From the NCBI GenBank assembly GCA_030789695.1, contig CM061139.1:6401878-6465877 (forward strand): a stretch of DNA of 64,000 bases. The letters are read 5' to 3'. Shown here piece after piece: positions 34,730-45,180 of this stretch. Origin of the DNA: Scilla litardierei. Lineage: Eukaryota > Streptophyta > Magnoliopsida > Asparagales > Asparagaceae. The notes below the pieces were generated by a model. That model did not search any database. It worked only from the letters and a program-made list of their open reading frames with translations, and was not told the DNA's origin. The translations under genes and the position numbers were made by a program. How positions within the stretch are numbered: position 1 is the stretch's first letter; each line of letters begins with the position of its first letter.

Positions 34730-35410
34730 TGTTGGCCTAGTTAGCCCACTACCTAGGTCATATGATTTAATTTGGATGATGACAAACAAGTCATGCGAGA
34801 CTAACATTTTCACTAAGTGATTTCAAGGGTAAACGTGCAAAGGAAATGTTGTCTGCAAGAGCGAGATTATGTGTGGACAATGATGCAAAAGGAAAATTCA
34901 AAATAATCCAACATCAACAATATTGAAGATGCAGATTTGAATTGGTCAAAGATGGAGATTTGATTGGATCCTCAAGGGATTAGTGTCTTACTTGTATTCA
35001 AACTCCATGCTCATCCAAAGACAAGTCAACATTGAAACCCTAGGCCAGCCAACAACACATCATCTCTCAGCTCTCTCCAACAAAAAATCAGCAATAAACA
35101 CTTGAGGCCGCAGGGATCCAGCGCAACAAAACAGAATCAAAATAAAAAACAGACTTCTCCAACAAAAAGGGCAACATCCAGCTGCAACTTTTTCCTGGAA
35201 ACACAAACAAACCAGCCCTACTGCATTATTTCTTGAAAAAAGAACGCATGGTTTATTTTTGGACGTGGGTTTTCTTTTTGATTGATTCTCCTACTCTAAG
35301 ATCAAATTAAAATCATCTCTTTTCCCATCAAATCTGCAAGAGCTCCAGAGATTTTAAAGTGTAGATCTCATTCTCCAAAATCCAGATTGTGCAAGGGCAG
35401 ATTTCAAGGG

Positions 35411-35890
35411 CAGATTCCAGATCCGCGCGTTCGACTTCGTACGCTCATATCTCCTGATCCAGACGTCGGATCGACTCGCCGTTTGCACCAACGCGACCAC
35501 ATCTTCATGATATTTGCAACGGTGATAGTCTCCTTTGCTTAGTCTACAGGATTATACACAGTTCGGGCATTTTTCTACAGATTAGTCACTGCAGATTCCA
35601 GATTCGCGCAGTCAGCTTCAAACGTCCATATCTCCTGATCCATACGTCGGATCGACTCACTGTTTATGCTTACACGACCACATCTTCATACCCTTCGCAA
35701 CGGTGGTACCCATCCTCTGCTCAGTTGTCATATATAGATCCAGCCTGGGCGTTTTCCACCGAACTACCACTGCAGAATTCAGATTCGCGCAGTCATCTTT
35801 CGAAGACTATATCTTCCAATCCAGACATCGGATCAGCGAATCGTTTGCGCCCACGCGATCACAATCTCACAAAATTTATCACGGTGATAT
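35411..35890. repeat. three tandem 181-bp repeats in the Cop-3 LTR
   Basis: Units start at 35411, 35592 and 35773 (CAGATTCCAG or CAGAATTCAG). Each contains ATTCGCGCAGTC, ATATCTCCTGATCC, ACGTCGGATCGACTC, a GCGACCACATC block and CAACGGTG. The first two are most alike. The third is more diverged. Confidence 0.88.
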
Positions 35891-36197
35891 CTCTCTGATT
35901 TTTCACCTCAGTATTAAAGCTATTTGAATCTGTTTTTATTATGGGATTGTATTATGAATAGCTTTACTCTGAAGCTATCTCTGCGCTTTAACTCTTAAAC
36001 TATATCTATGTACGGTGAGACCACTACTTGTAAGTGTGATCAGTTTTATTGAGTGAAATACTCATAGGTCTTGGGGTCAGAGTTTTGACGGGGAGCCACT
36101 CCGTTTAACATATCTGTGTCTGCTTATCTTTGTATTGTGATCATTTTATTAATCGTGTGCCATACACCCAATTCACCCCCCTCTAGGGTGTTTTTCA

Positions 36198-36213
36198 ATT
36201 GGTATCAGAGCGG
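36198..36213 (+). other. Cop-3 primer binding site (tRNA-iMet)
   Basis: ATTGGTATCAGAGCGG directly follows the LTR end. Confidence 0.88.
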
Positions 36214-36278
36214 GATTCCTTTTAAACTCAAAGTCTAGTGGAATTTCGATCATATGGCACAAATTCCACACACATACT

Positions 36279-37703
36279 TGTAAGGACCCTGGCTATGGGG
36301 AAAACACTAGAAGGGGGGTTGAATAGTGTTTATGCAATTTAAAAAGATATTTACACCAATTTAAATTCCTAACCAACAAACTAGTACGGAATAGAAATAA
36401 ACCCAAAATGAAACAAATGCAAACGCAAGGATGTTTCAAGGGTTCGGATTACCCAAGTCACTTCCCGACTTGTTCCCGGTAATCCTACGTCCCTTCCACC
36501 CGGTTAACAACCGGATACTCAAGTTAGAACCCTAACTTGAGGTTTCCTTAAACCCCACTTGTAGAAACCCTACAAGTGAAATCGAAATACAATCGATTGA
36601 CCTTGACTCCCACAACTTGGGAGCAAGCAAACCACTCTCACAACCCGAGAGTGAATTCAAATAACGAAAGTTATGAAATATGAAAGCAACACTTACAATC
36701 ACCTATGCCTTGAAGTAGAACTTGAAGGAGAAGTGTGTTGTGTGTTGGAAAGACTCTCTTGGAAGAGAGGAAAGCCTTTCTCTTGACTACACCAAATGCC
36801 TAGAAGATATCTCTTTGGTTCTAGGTTAGAGAGCAAGAGATTGAAGATTGGAATTCTTAGGGCTTGAGAGCTTTGATCTTGAGAATTAAAGCTTGAATGA
36901 ATAAGTGAGTGACTAAGTAACCTCTCAATGGAACAATAGAGGCTCCTTGTATAGGTTTCTCAAAGCCCTCAACCGAAAACAGCAAAAGCCCCTTTGAAAT
37001 CTGTGAGAAAAATCTCAACGGATAGAATCTGGGCTCGCGACAGTCGACTGTTGACGAAACCACAGTCGACTGCTGCACAGTCAGATAGGGTAGGTAAGAA
37101 TTCATAACGGTAACTTACCATGTGGATAGTCGACTGATGAGGCATAGACAATCGACTGTTAAACCAACAGCCGACTGTAAATCCTACTACAGGCAACTGG
37201 CCGAAGAAGGGTAAGTTGAGGAATTCTGGAAAACGTCTGGGAGAACAGGACAAACGACTGATGAAGTGAAGACAGTCGACTGTTAATCAGAACAGGTGAC
37301 TGTAATTCCTTCTACAGACGACTGTCAAAACCCTGAGATTTTCCAGAAAGTTAAGTCAACAAATTGGCTCACAGAAAGATGACTATTACAGCATTGACAG
37401 TCGACTGTTCCATTGGACAGTCGACTGTAAATCCAACATTAGTCGACTGGCTAGATAAAACAGACAGATAGACTTTGGGCTATAGATAAACATGCGATTG
37501 ATACACAAAACACAGTCGACTGTCACTTGGACATGCGCCTGTGAATCATTCATAAGTTGCATGTAAGAATTAAACAGAGAAGCCCAAACTAGACTGTAAA
37601 AGTTTGTGCATAACATACGACTGTAGAACAAACTAGAATGTAAAAGTTACTATGAGCTTAAGTTACTTGTCTCATCATGTCATTATGCCACAACAAACTT
37701 ACA
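36279..37703 (-). mobile_element. Cop-4 LTR, minus strand, inserted in Cop-3 gag
   Basis: It has matched ends TGTAAG...CTTACA. On the minus strand it shows, in order, a CAGTCGACTG array, a TATA-like CCTATACAAGG (36947-36957) and an end with CACTATTCAACCCCCCTTCTAGTG. That is the same layout and end block as the Cop-5 LTRs. I see no target duplication (ATACT on the left, GTTGA on the right) and no adjoining primer site or polypurine tract. It may be a solo LTR with a rearranged edge. Confidence 0.7.
37041..37450. repeat. Cop-4 CAGTCGACTG paired-palindrome array
   Basis: Copies start at 37041/37063 (22 bp), about 37127/37149/37168 (22 and 19), 37271-37330 (variants) and 37398/37418/37440 (20 and 22). 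Some copies are half-sites such as CAATCGACTG or CAGCCGACTG. Confidence 0.85.
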
Positions 37704-38125
37704 GTTGATTCTGTTGAGTATTGGTGTTTCATACCAATCTTATTTTGATAATGATCACAACATTATGTTGTCGATAATGAATCTTATGTTTTAGTCTCTC
37801 AGTTTATTTCAAAGATATCTTTCTTGGAGACTAATCACTTGGTGTAAGGATGGACATCATGTGAAGAAGAGCCAATGTTTGGACTCAAGGAGTGCCAAAG
37901 CTTGGAGATGATGGAGAGAAATCAAGGCATCAAGATTGAAGACTTAGACTCTTTTGAAAGCATTGTAATTCATGTAATTTACTTTATTGCTTTCTCTCTC
38001 TTTTGAGTCTAGGGTTGATGTAATGCCTTGCTAGATGGTTTACTCATTCATGCACATGCATTTAACCATCTTAGTGAACCTTAGGATTATCATAGAATCG
38101 AACCCAATAGGTTCACTCTTTCTGT

Positions 38126-38660
38126 CAGTCGCCTGTTGAGGGAAACACAGTCGACTGGGTGATTTCCAGTCGCCTGTAGATCCTTCTACAGTCGCCTGAT
38201 ATGCACTGCTCAAGTCAACATTTCTATTGACTCACACTTGAGCTTTACGCACAATCGCCTGTCAATCAGTTCCCAGTCACCTGTATATTTACAGTCGTCT
38301 GAGATTTGGTCAACAGTCACATGTCTAGCGTAAGTGCAATCTCTGCATCTCTCTGTCTTCTCTCCATACTTTACAGTAGTCGACTGATGAAGTATATACA
38401 GTCGCCTGACTATTTGACAGTCGACTGTAGTATTAACATCAGTCGCCTGTGCGAAGAATTGGAGAAAGAGTGCAGCTCTCTGTTTCGATCCATCCCCTGC
38501 AGCAGTCGTCTGCTGAAGGTTTAACATGCGTCTATCATGTATGTCAGTCGACTGTATTGACTTCGTCAGTCGACTGTCCTGGCTCAGATTATAGCCGTTG
38601 GATATTTTCTAGCCGTTGATCAGTCGATTGTCTTATGATCATCAGTCGACTGTTCATGTC
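38126..38660. repeat. Cop-5 LTR CAGTCG(A/C)CTG paired array
   Basis: About 18 copies occur, with starts at 38126, 38148, 38167, 38189, 38252, 38274, 38292 and on to 38545/38567 and 38621/38643. Common spacings are 22, 19 and 18 bp. Both the palindrome CAGTCGACTG and the version CAGTCGCCTG occur, and the other LTR (42997-43530) mostly keeps the same version at each place. Interleaved AGCCGTTGGAT phrases occur at 38592 and 38611. Confidence 0.9.
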
Positions 38661-38738
38661 GTTTTCACCCAGTTTCTAGCCGTTTCAGATTTGTTTTTCT
38701 GGCTGTTTCTTTGGGTTTTTGGGCTTGATATAGGATTC

Positions 38739-38748
38739 TTATATATAT
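38739..38748 (+). promoter_or_regulatory. Cop-5 LTR TATA box
   Basis: TTATATATATGAG lies about 85 bp after the last palindrome. The other LTR has CTATATATATGAG at about 43612. Confidence 0.65.
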
Positions 38749-39036
38749 GAGTGTGCTGCCATTCTTGAGAACCCTTGATAACATTTGATAAACTCTTGAT
38801 TCTATAGAAAATCTCAAGAGATCAATAAGCCACTCTCAAGCTCCCTCATTTCCCTCTATTGAGCATTCATCTTTCTTCATGGATTGAAGTTCAGCTCAAG
38901 GGAAATCATCTAAGTGCTCTCAAGCATATTCCAACACTTGGAGATCCTCTTCCATGCCTTGCATTCATTCATGAGTAAGCATCTCAAGGCATAGGTAAGA
39001 GTATTTACTTTACAAGATGTAAATTGTTTTCCTATT

Positions 39037-39325
39037 TCTCTTTGTGGGATTAGGACTCTCTCTCTTTGTGGGAGTTTATCTCTTTGTGGGAGGTTGTCTC
39101 TTTGTGGGACTTAGGAATTCTCTTTGTGGGAATTAACTCTCTTTATGGGAGTTTAGTGTCATAGTGTATGACTAACCCTAATTCTCTGAGTGGGAGTTAG
39201 TGATTCTCTATGTAGGAATCTTGATCCTTGTGTAGGATTGGTTGGGTCCTTGTGTAGGGCATAAATCCTCTTTGTGAGGTATCTCTTTGTGGGATTTGTA
39301 TTCACTTCTCTGTGTGGGAATATAG
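39037..39325. repeat. Cop-5 leader CTCTTTGTGGGA repeats
   Basis: About twelve copies of TCTCTTTGTGGGA and variants (CTCTGTGTGGGA, CCTTGTGTAGGG) lie between the TATA box and the end of the 5' LTR. The same set is at about 43907-44200 in the 3' LTR. Confidence 0.88.
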
Positions 39326-39546
39326 TGAATATTGGTGTGGCTGGATGTACCCAAGTTTGGGGAACCAGGGTAAAACTTTGTGTTTGCGTTTGGATTGATT
39401 GTGCCATTTAATTCCTCTTGCATTTATAATTCCGCATTTGCAAGTTAAATTTTATTTGGACAATTTTATTGCCATTACACTATTCACCCCCCCCCCCCCC
39501 CTCTAGTGTGTGTTGTTAGTATTGCAAGGGTTAGTCAATCCCTACA

Positions 39547-39562
39547 ATTGGTATCAGAGCGA
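39547..39562 (+). other. Cop-5 primer binding site (tRNA-iMet)
   Basis: ATTGGTATCAGAGCGA directly follows the LTR end. Confidence 0.9.
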
Positions 39563-39582
39563 GGTTATAGCATACTGCAACA

Positions 39583-41652
39583 ATGGCATTCAACGCCTCA
39601 TCTGCGTCTCATGAAGAAGGTCACTCAACCGTTCGACCCCCGCTCTTCAACGGAACCAACTATCCTAGTTGGAAGATCAGAATGATGATCTATATGGAGG
39701 GTCAAGACATATGGGACATCACGGAGGTGCCATTTGAGAAGCCCACTACTCCTGCGGCTTCAAGGACAAAGGAGGAAAAGGACTCAATCAAGTTCAAAGC
39801 GAGAGCTATAAATGCATTACATTGTGCTCTCTCTGCTTGTGAGTTCAACCGCATCTCCATGTGCAAAACGGCAAATGATATTTGGCACACCTTGGAGATT
39901 TGTCATGAAGGGACAATGAAGGTAAAGAAATCTAAACAAACTGTGTTTAGATCTAAATATGAAATGTTTAAGATGCAGGAAGGCGAAAGCATTTCAGAGA
40001 TGTTTACTAGGTTCACCGATATCGTGAACGCTTTGGAGGGTCTCGAGAAGACGATTTCCCAAGAGGATCGTGTAGAGAAGATCCTAGACTCTCTCACACC
40101 TCGTTGGGAGTCAAAGGCCAACGGAATTTTGGAGTCTTATGACACATCCAAATATACCGTTGAGGAATGTATTGGGAATCTCATGACGTATGAAGTAAAG
40201 CTTCAACACAAGAAGGAGATTCATCCAACTAAGCCCGAGAAGCTAGAAAAGCAAAAGGGAGTTGCATTCCATGCCAAGGAGGAGCCAATCAAGTGGAGAA
40301 GGAAATTCCATCGCGAAGCTCCTAGCGAAGAAGATGAGCAAGAAGATGCAAGTGGAGAAGAAATTGAGGAACTTGCCGAGCAATTCAAAGCTTTCCTCAA
40401 ATGCAAGCAAGGTAAGTCTTTGTCAAAGTTTGCCTCCAATTCTAACAAGGTTCCTACTTGTTACACTTGCAGTGGAAAAGGTCACTTGTCCACCGAATGC
40501 CCTTCCAAACCCATTAAAGAAACTTACAAGGGTAAAGGGAAGAAGCATTGGAAAGGAAGGTCCAAGTCCAAAAATCACAAAAGGGGACTTGTCGGGACCT
40601 TTGATGATTCGAGTGAGGACACTTCTTGTACCGAAGAAGAGGATACAAAGGAGGATGCTCATGCATGCTTTGTAGCCATGGATGTTCCTACTCCAATTCC
40701 CTCCGGATTAAACGAAGAAGAGTTGGATGCTTGGCTTGACGCATACAACTCCTATGAGGATTCGCGCCTTGCGGCTAAGGAGGAGAAGTCGTCATCAAGC
40801 TCGTGCAAGGATGATGATGTTGTTGTTGTTGAGATCGAGGAAGAAAAGATCTCATATGAGGAGCTCAAGTTCAAATTTGACTTGGCCTCCGAAAAGGCTA
40901 GTAAGTGCATGAACTCTTACAATAAATTAAAAGCAAAATATAAGAGTGTTAAGAGTAGAATGCATAAACTAGTTATTGCAAGTGTAGTTCATGATGAAAG
41001 GCATGTTTATGACACTTGTGAGAAAGAAACACTTCTTTCTCAAGTTAAGGAATTGAGCATTTCTAATGAAAATCTCATTGCTCAAAACCTTAGCTTAGAT
41101 GCTCACATTCAACAACTTACGTTGAAATGTGAAGAGGAATCCCGGAAGCTCATAAGCTTTGTGTATTCTAGGGATTCACTCCACGATTTGTTGGAAAAAC
41201 AACATCCGGTAAATCATAGAGGAGGTTTGGGTTATGTTCAAAATGTGGTTCCCAAACCCACCTCTAATTCTTCTTATGGTGCAAATTCAAAAAATATTGC
41301 TAAAGCACCTAAGAAGAATCACCATGCTCTCTTGTACAACAATAACACTCACAAGAAGCATGTAGATCACAAGGTGATGAGGAAGAATGAAGAATCGTCA
41401 TTTTTTGCTAAGAAGCAAAATCCTCATTCTTTGCATGCTAAGAAATTTGTTTCTACACCTATGCATGCCACATCCTTTCCTCTTGCTAAGGCAAAACCTT
41501 TGCCTAGGAAATCCTTGAGTTTATGGATTCCCACTAAGGCTAGTGTGCAAGAGAGAAATAGTTACCTCAACTCGCTAGTTAGGGATGTGATCACCTCGTG
41601 TGATTATATTGGGAAATCAAACTCCTCTTGGGTTTGGCTACCTAATGTTTAG
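39583..41652 (+). CDS. gag: Cop-5 Gag protein, 689 aa, intact
   Basis: ATG at 39583 lies 21 bases after the primer site. Residues about 20-215 form the UBN2/DUF4219-type copia capsid region (LFNGTNYPSWKIRMMIYMEG, IWHTLEICHEGTMKVKKSK, EGESISEMFTRFTDIVNAL, CIGNLMTYEVKLQ). A Glu-rich linker follows, then one zinc knuckle CYTCSGKGHLSTEC near residues 293-306 for RNA binding. An acidic region and a long coiled coil occupy about residues 420-545. The C-terminus is basic, with LSLWIPTKASVQERNS. The stop TAG at 41650 is not followed by a protease, so this is a natural gag-only protein. The Cop-1 and Cop-2 relics share its zinc-knuckle and C-terminal layout. It would assemble particles but needs enzymes from another element. 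Confidence 0.9.
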   Translation: MAFNASSASHEEGHSTVRPPLFNGTNYPSWKIRMMIYMEGQDIWDITEVPFEKPTTPAASRTKEEKDSIKFKARAINALHCALSACEFNRISMCKTANDIWHTLEICHEGTMKVKKSKQTVFRSKYEMFKMQEGESISEMFTRFTDIVNALEGLEKTISQEDRVEKILDSLTPRWESKANGILESYDTSKYTVEECIGNLMTYEVKLQHKKEIHPTKPEKLEKQKGVAFHAKEEPIKWRRKFHREAPSEEDEQEDASGEEIEELAEQFKAFLKCKQGKSLSKFASNSNKVPTCYTCSGKGHLSTECPSKPIKETYKGKGKKHWKGRSKSKNHKRGLVGTFDDSSEDTSCTEEEDTKEDAHACFVAMDVPTPIPSGLNEEELDAWLDAYNSYEDSRLAAKEEKSSSSSCKDDDVVVVEIEEEKISYEELKFKFDLASEKASKCMNSYNKLKAKYKSVKSRMHKLVIASVVHDERHVYDTCEKETLLSQVKELSISNENLIAQNLSLDAHIQQLTLKCEEESRKLISFVYSRDSLHDLLEKQHPVNHRGGLGYVQNVVPKPTSNSSYGANSKNIAKAPKKNHHALLYNNNTHKKHVDHKVMRKNEESSFFAKKQNPHSLHAKKFVSTPMHATSFPLAKAKPLPRKSLSLWIPTKASVQERNSYLNSLVRDVITSCDYIGKSNSSWVWLPNV

Positions 41653-42568
41653 GTTCCTCACACATTTGCATATTGCATGGGTATTATGCTTCTATGTTTA
41701 TTTTTGCATACCCATTGATTGTGTGTGTTTCATGATTTTGAAAATATTTTTCAAATTTATTTCTTTTCATGAAAATTGGGACCTTGGGGTTTATTGACTT
41801 ACATGCATGATCCATGTGTATGTCAATAGGGGAGTTAATATAATGTATGTTTAAATTATTTCAAGACATATTTTAACTCTCATTTCGAAGGTTTTTTTTG
41901 TTTTGAGATCATTATTTATATTTGGTTATTTTGGGTCTCAAACCAAACCTCTTGTTTATTGCCAACTTGTTTCATATCTCATTTTTTTGGCAATACTCGT
42001 GTGTATCTTTGTAGCTTGATTTTTCCATATCTATTGCTTTGATACACTTATGACACATGGCTCCAATAATTAATTGGTATTAGATCCTAGAAGTCAAAAG
42101 TTGACCATTTCTATGATCTAGGGGGAGCATGGGATAGTGAATTGATACCCACTAAATTTTATATTTGGTATCATACATATCTTTCTTTTCTTGCATATTG
42201 TCACATCTTGGTTAAGATGATAAAGGGGGATGTTTTTTATGTCCACCTTTTTGACGATGTCAAGGGGGAGAGAAATATGCATTATGTGATCATATCTATA
42301 GGGGGAGATATATACATATGCATATGGGGAGAGATATCTCTATAGGGAAGAGATAGATGGGATTAGATAAACCTTTCTTGTTTGCATGATTTTTTTTACT
42401 TTGCAATTGGTTTATGTAATCCATGCCTATTATATGTCACCATGTTGTTATTGGTTTATGAGTATTTACCTTTGTGTAGCTCATTACTTAATTGGTGCAT
42501 ATAAGTAGGGGGAGATTATTAGCTTTGTGCTTTAATTCTTTATGATTTACATAATGTGTGTCATCATC
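41653..42568 (+). other. Cop-5 3' noncoding spacer with repeated polypurine tracts
   Basis: No gene. GGGGGAG or GGGGA tracts occur at about 42121, 42226, 42264, 42301, 42327 and 42509, before the last one at 42569. Short T-rich ORFs here are not genes. Confidence 0.75.
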
Positions 42569-42582
42569 AAAAAGGGGGAGAT
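42569..42582 (+). other. Cop-5 polypurine tract
   Basis: AAAAAGGGGGAGAT directly precedes the 3' LTR. Confidence 0.85.
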
Positions 42583-44410
42583 TGTTGAGTATTGGTGTTT
42601 CATACCAATCTTATTTTGATAATGATCACAACATTATGTTGTCGCTAATGAATCTTATGTTTTAGTCTCTCAGTTTATTTCAAAGATATCTTTCTTGGAG
42701 ACTAATCACTTGGTGTAAGGATGGACATCATGTGAAGAAGAGCCAATGTTTGGACTCAAGGAGTGCCAAAGCTTGGAGATTATGGAGAGCAATCAAGGCA
42801 TCAAGATTGAAGACTTAGACTCTTTTGAAAGCATTGTAATTCATGAAATTTACTTTATTGCTTTCTCTCTCTCTTTTGAGTCTAGGGTTGATGTAATGCC
42901 TTGCTAGATGGTGTACTCATTCATGCACATGCATTTAACCATCTTAGTGAAATTTAGGATTATCATAGAATCGAACCCAATAGGTTCACTCTTTCTGTCA
43001 GTCGCCTGTTGAGGGAAACACAGTCGACTGGGTGATTTCCAGTCGCTTGTAGATCCTTCTACAGTCGCCTGATATGCACTGCTCAAGTCAAAATTTCTAT
43101 TGACTCACACTTGAGCTTTACGCATAGTCGCATGTCAATCAGTTCCCAGTCGCCTGTATATTTACAGTCGCCTGAGATTTGGTCAACAGTCACCTGTCTA
43201 GCGTAAGTGCAATCTCTGCATCTCTCTGTCTTCTCTCCATACTTTACAGTAGTCGCCTGATGAAGTATATACAGTCGCCTGACTATTTGACAGTCGACTG
43301 TAGTATTAACATCAGTCGCCTGTGCGAAGAATTGGAGAAAGAGTGCAGCTCTCTGTTTCGATCCATCCCCTGCAGCAGTCGTCTGCTGAAGGTTTAACAT
43401 GCGCCTGTCATGTTTGTCAGTCGACTGTATTGACTTCGTCAGTCGACTGTCCTGGCTCAGATTATAGCCGTTGGATATTTTCTAGCCGTTGATCAGTCGA
43501 CTGTCTTATGATCATCAGTCGATTGTTCCTGTCGTTTTCACCCAGTTTCTAGTCGTTGCAGATTTGTTTTTCTGGCTGTTTCTTTGGGGTTTTGGGCTTG
43601 ATATAGGATTCCTATATATATGAGTGTGCTGCCATTCTTAAGAACCCTTGACAACATTTGATAAACTCTTGATTCTATAGAAAATCTCAAGAGATCAATA
43701 AGCCACTCTCAAGCTCCCTCATTTCCTTCTATTGAGCATTCATCTTTCTTCATGCATTGAAGTTCAGCTCAAGGGAAATCATCCAAGTGCTCTCAAGCAT
43801 ATTCCAACACTTGGAGATCCTCTTCCATGCCTTGCATTCATTCATGAGTAAGCATCTCAAGGCATAGGTAAGAGTATTTACTTTACAAGGTGTAAATTGT
43901 TTTCCTATTTCTCTTTGTGGGATTAGGACTTTCTCTCTTTGTGGGAGTTTCTCTCTTTGTGGGAGGTTGTCTCTTTGTGGGACTTAGGAATTCTCTTTGT
44001 GGGAATTAACTCTCTTTGTGGGAGTTTAGTGTCCTAGTGTAGGACTAACCCTAATTCTCTTAGTGGGAGTTAGTGATTCTCTGTGTGGGAATCTTGATCC
44101 TTGTGTAGGATTGGTTGGGTCCTTGTGTAGGGCATAAATCCTCTTTGTGAGGTATCTCTTTGTGGGATTTGTATTCACTTCTCTGTGTGGGAATATAGTG
44201 AATATTGGTGTGGCTGGATGTACCCAAGTTTGGGGAACCAGGGTAAAACTTTGTGTTTGCGTTTGGATTGATTGTGCCATTTAATTCCTCTTGCATTTAT
44301 AATTCCGCATTTGCAAGTTAAATTTTATTTGGACAATTTTATTGCCATTACACTATTCAACCCCCCCTAGTGTGTGTTGTCAGTATTGCAAGGGTTAGTC
44401 GATCCCTACA
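42583..44410 (+). repeat. Cop-5 3' LTR
   Basis: It matches the 5' LTR end to end, TGTTGAGTATTGG to GATCCCTACA. Its palindrome array is at about 42997-43530 and its leader repeats at about 43907-44200. The short C-run near 44361 is the main length difference. Confidence 0.93.
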
Positions 44411-44415
44411 GATTC

Positions 44416-44794
44416 TATGTTAGATTTTTACACATACATCCTCAATTGTCTCTGAGTGTTGTGGCTTCTTTGTGCGCCGTCTTTTTGGAGAACTTGGGGA
44501 AATTTCAGCATATATGAAGATTTATGCTGCCAATTAGATGTATCAGTGTCCTATTGCAAGTACAGTGATACAGTAACTTAGTTACATGGAGTCTTAGTCT
44601 CTTACACATTCATTTCCCTTGATACTATAAAGGTGATGGTAAATGACATCTCACATTCAAAACATCTAATCTGCAACAAATAGGCACAAATGTCCCATTG
44701 GAAATGCATTAGCTATCATGATCGGGAAATTTCAAACTGTGTCTGGTCTATTGTTGCATTATTTCTGTTCCATTACATTTAATGCATCACAAAT
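44416..44794. other. unassigned sequence
   Basis: I see no coding signal, LTR edge or repeat here. It could be interior DNA of Cop-6 or of an older element. Confidence 0.4.
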
Positions 44795-44957
44795 TAGAGG
44801 TTTTTTTACAGGGTACCCGGAACCTACCCGGAACCGTAGGTTCCGGGTATATGGTCCAACCGGGTAGGGTCCGGGTCCAAATTTTAGGAACCTGTCCCTT
44901 ATCGGGTAGGGTCCGGGTAACATTAAAAAACAGGGTACCCGGACCCGTACACCTCTA
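44795..44957. mobile_element. short hAT-like non-autonomous element (MITE candidate)
   Basis: Ends TAGAGGT...ACCTCTA enclose 163 bp. Within, ACAGGGTACCCGGA occurs near both ends, and GGGTAGGGTCCGGGT repeats twice. CCGGGTACC-rich MITEs with such ends are common in plants. No clear 8-bp duplication is seen (TCACAAAT on the left, TATCTACA on the right), so the class is tentative. Confidence 0.45.
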
Positions 44958-44966
44958 TATCTACAT

Positions 44967-45180
44967 GTGTAATTTATTGTGATAATAAAAGCACTATTAA
45001 TCTCACTAAAAATTCTGTTCTTCATCCTAGCACAAAACATATTGATATTAGACACAGATTTATAGATGATCACTGTGTCAAAAAGGATGTTGAACTTAAA
45101 TATGTACCCTCTGAACACCAAGTTGCAGATATTCTAACAAAACTTTGCAAAAAGATGTATTCTCTAAACTTCGCAGAGAT
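44967..45180 (+). pseudogene. Cop-6 RNase H fragment
   Basis: The frame through 44973 reads [34 protein letters not shown] and VKKDVELKYVPSEHQVADILTK, the copia RNase H C-terminus with the DNKSAI and [12 protein letters not shown] blocks. A frameshift follows ILTK. Only the end of pol is present; the MITE lies just upstream. Confidence 0.85.

Larger units (their letters stand above)
34730..36278 (+). mobile_element. Cop-3, 5' end of a copia element (LTR, primer site, gag start)
   Basis: The LTR starts TGTTGGCCTAG at 34730 and ends TTTTTCA at 36197. The primer site ATTGGTATCAGAGCGGG follows at once. A gag start (ATG at 36254, MAQIPHTY) is cut after eight codons by LTR Cop-4. The rest of the element is not recognisable in the window. 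Confidence 0.8.
37712..39546 (+). repeat. Cop-5 5' LTR
   Basis: It runs TGTTGAGTATTGG to AATCCCTACA. It has a palindrome array (38126-38660), a TATA box (38739-38748), an R/U5 leader with CTCTTTGTGGGA repeats and a C-tract at about 39488-39502 that is shorter in the other LTR. Confidence 0.93.
37712..44410 (+). mobile_element. Cop-5, complete gag-only copia-type element
   Basis: It has LTRs of 1835 and 1828 bp that differ by only a few percent. It also has a primer site, one intact gag ORF, a long 3' spacer, a polypurine tract and the 5-bp duplication GATTC (37707-37711 and 44411-44415). It has no protease, integrase or reverse transcriptase, so it must borrow them. It is the best-preserved non-autonomous element in the window. 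Confidence 0.93.

Noticed and set aside
44416..44794. Possible 5' part of the Cop-6 pol gene
   Set aside because: No copia motif was found in any frame on either strand, so it is left unassigned.
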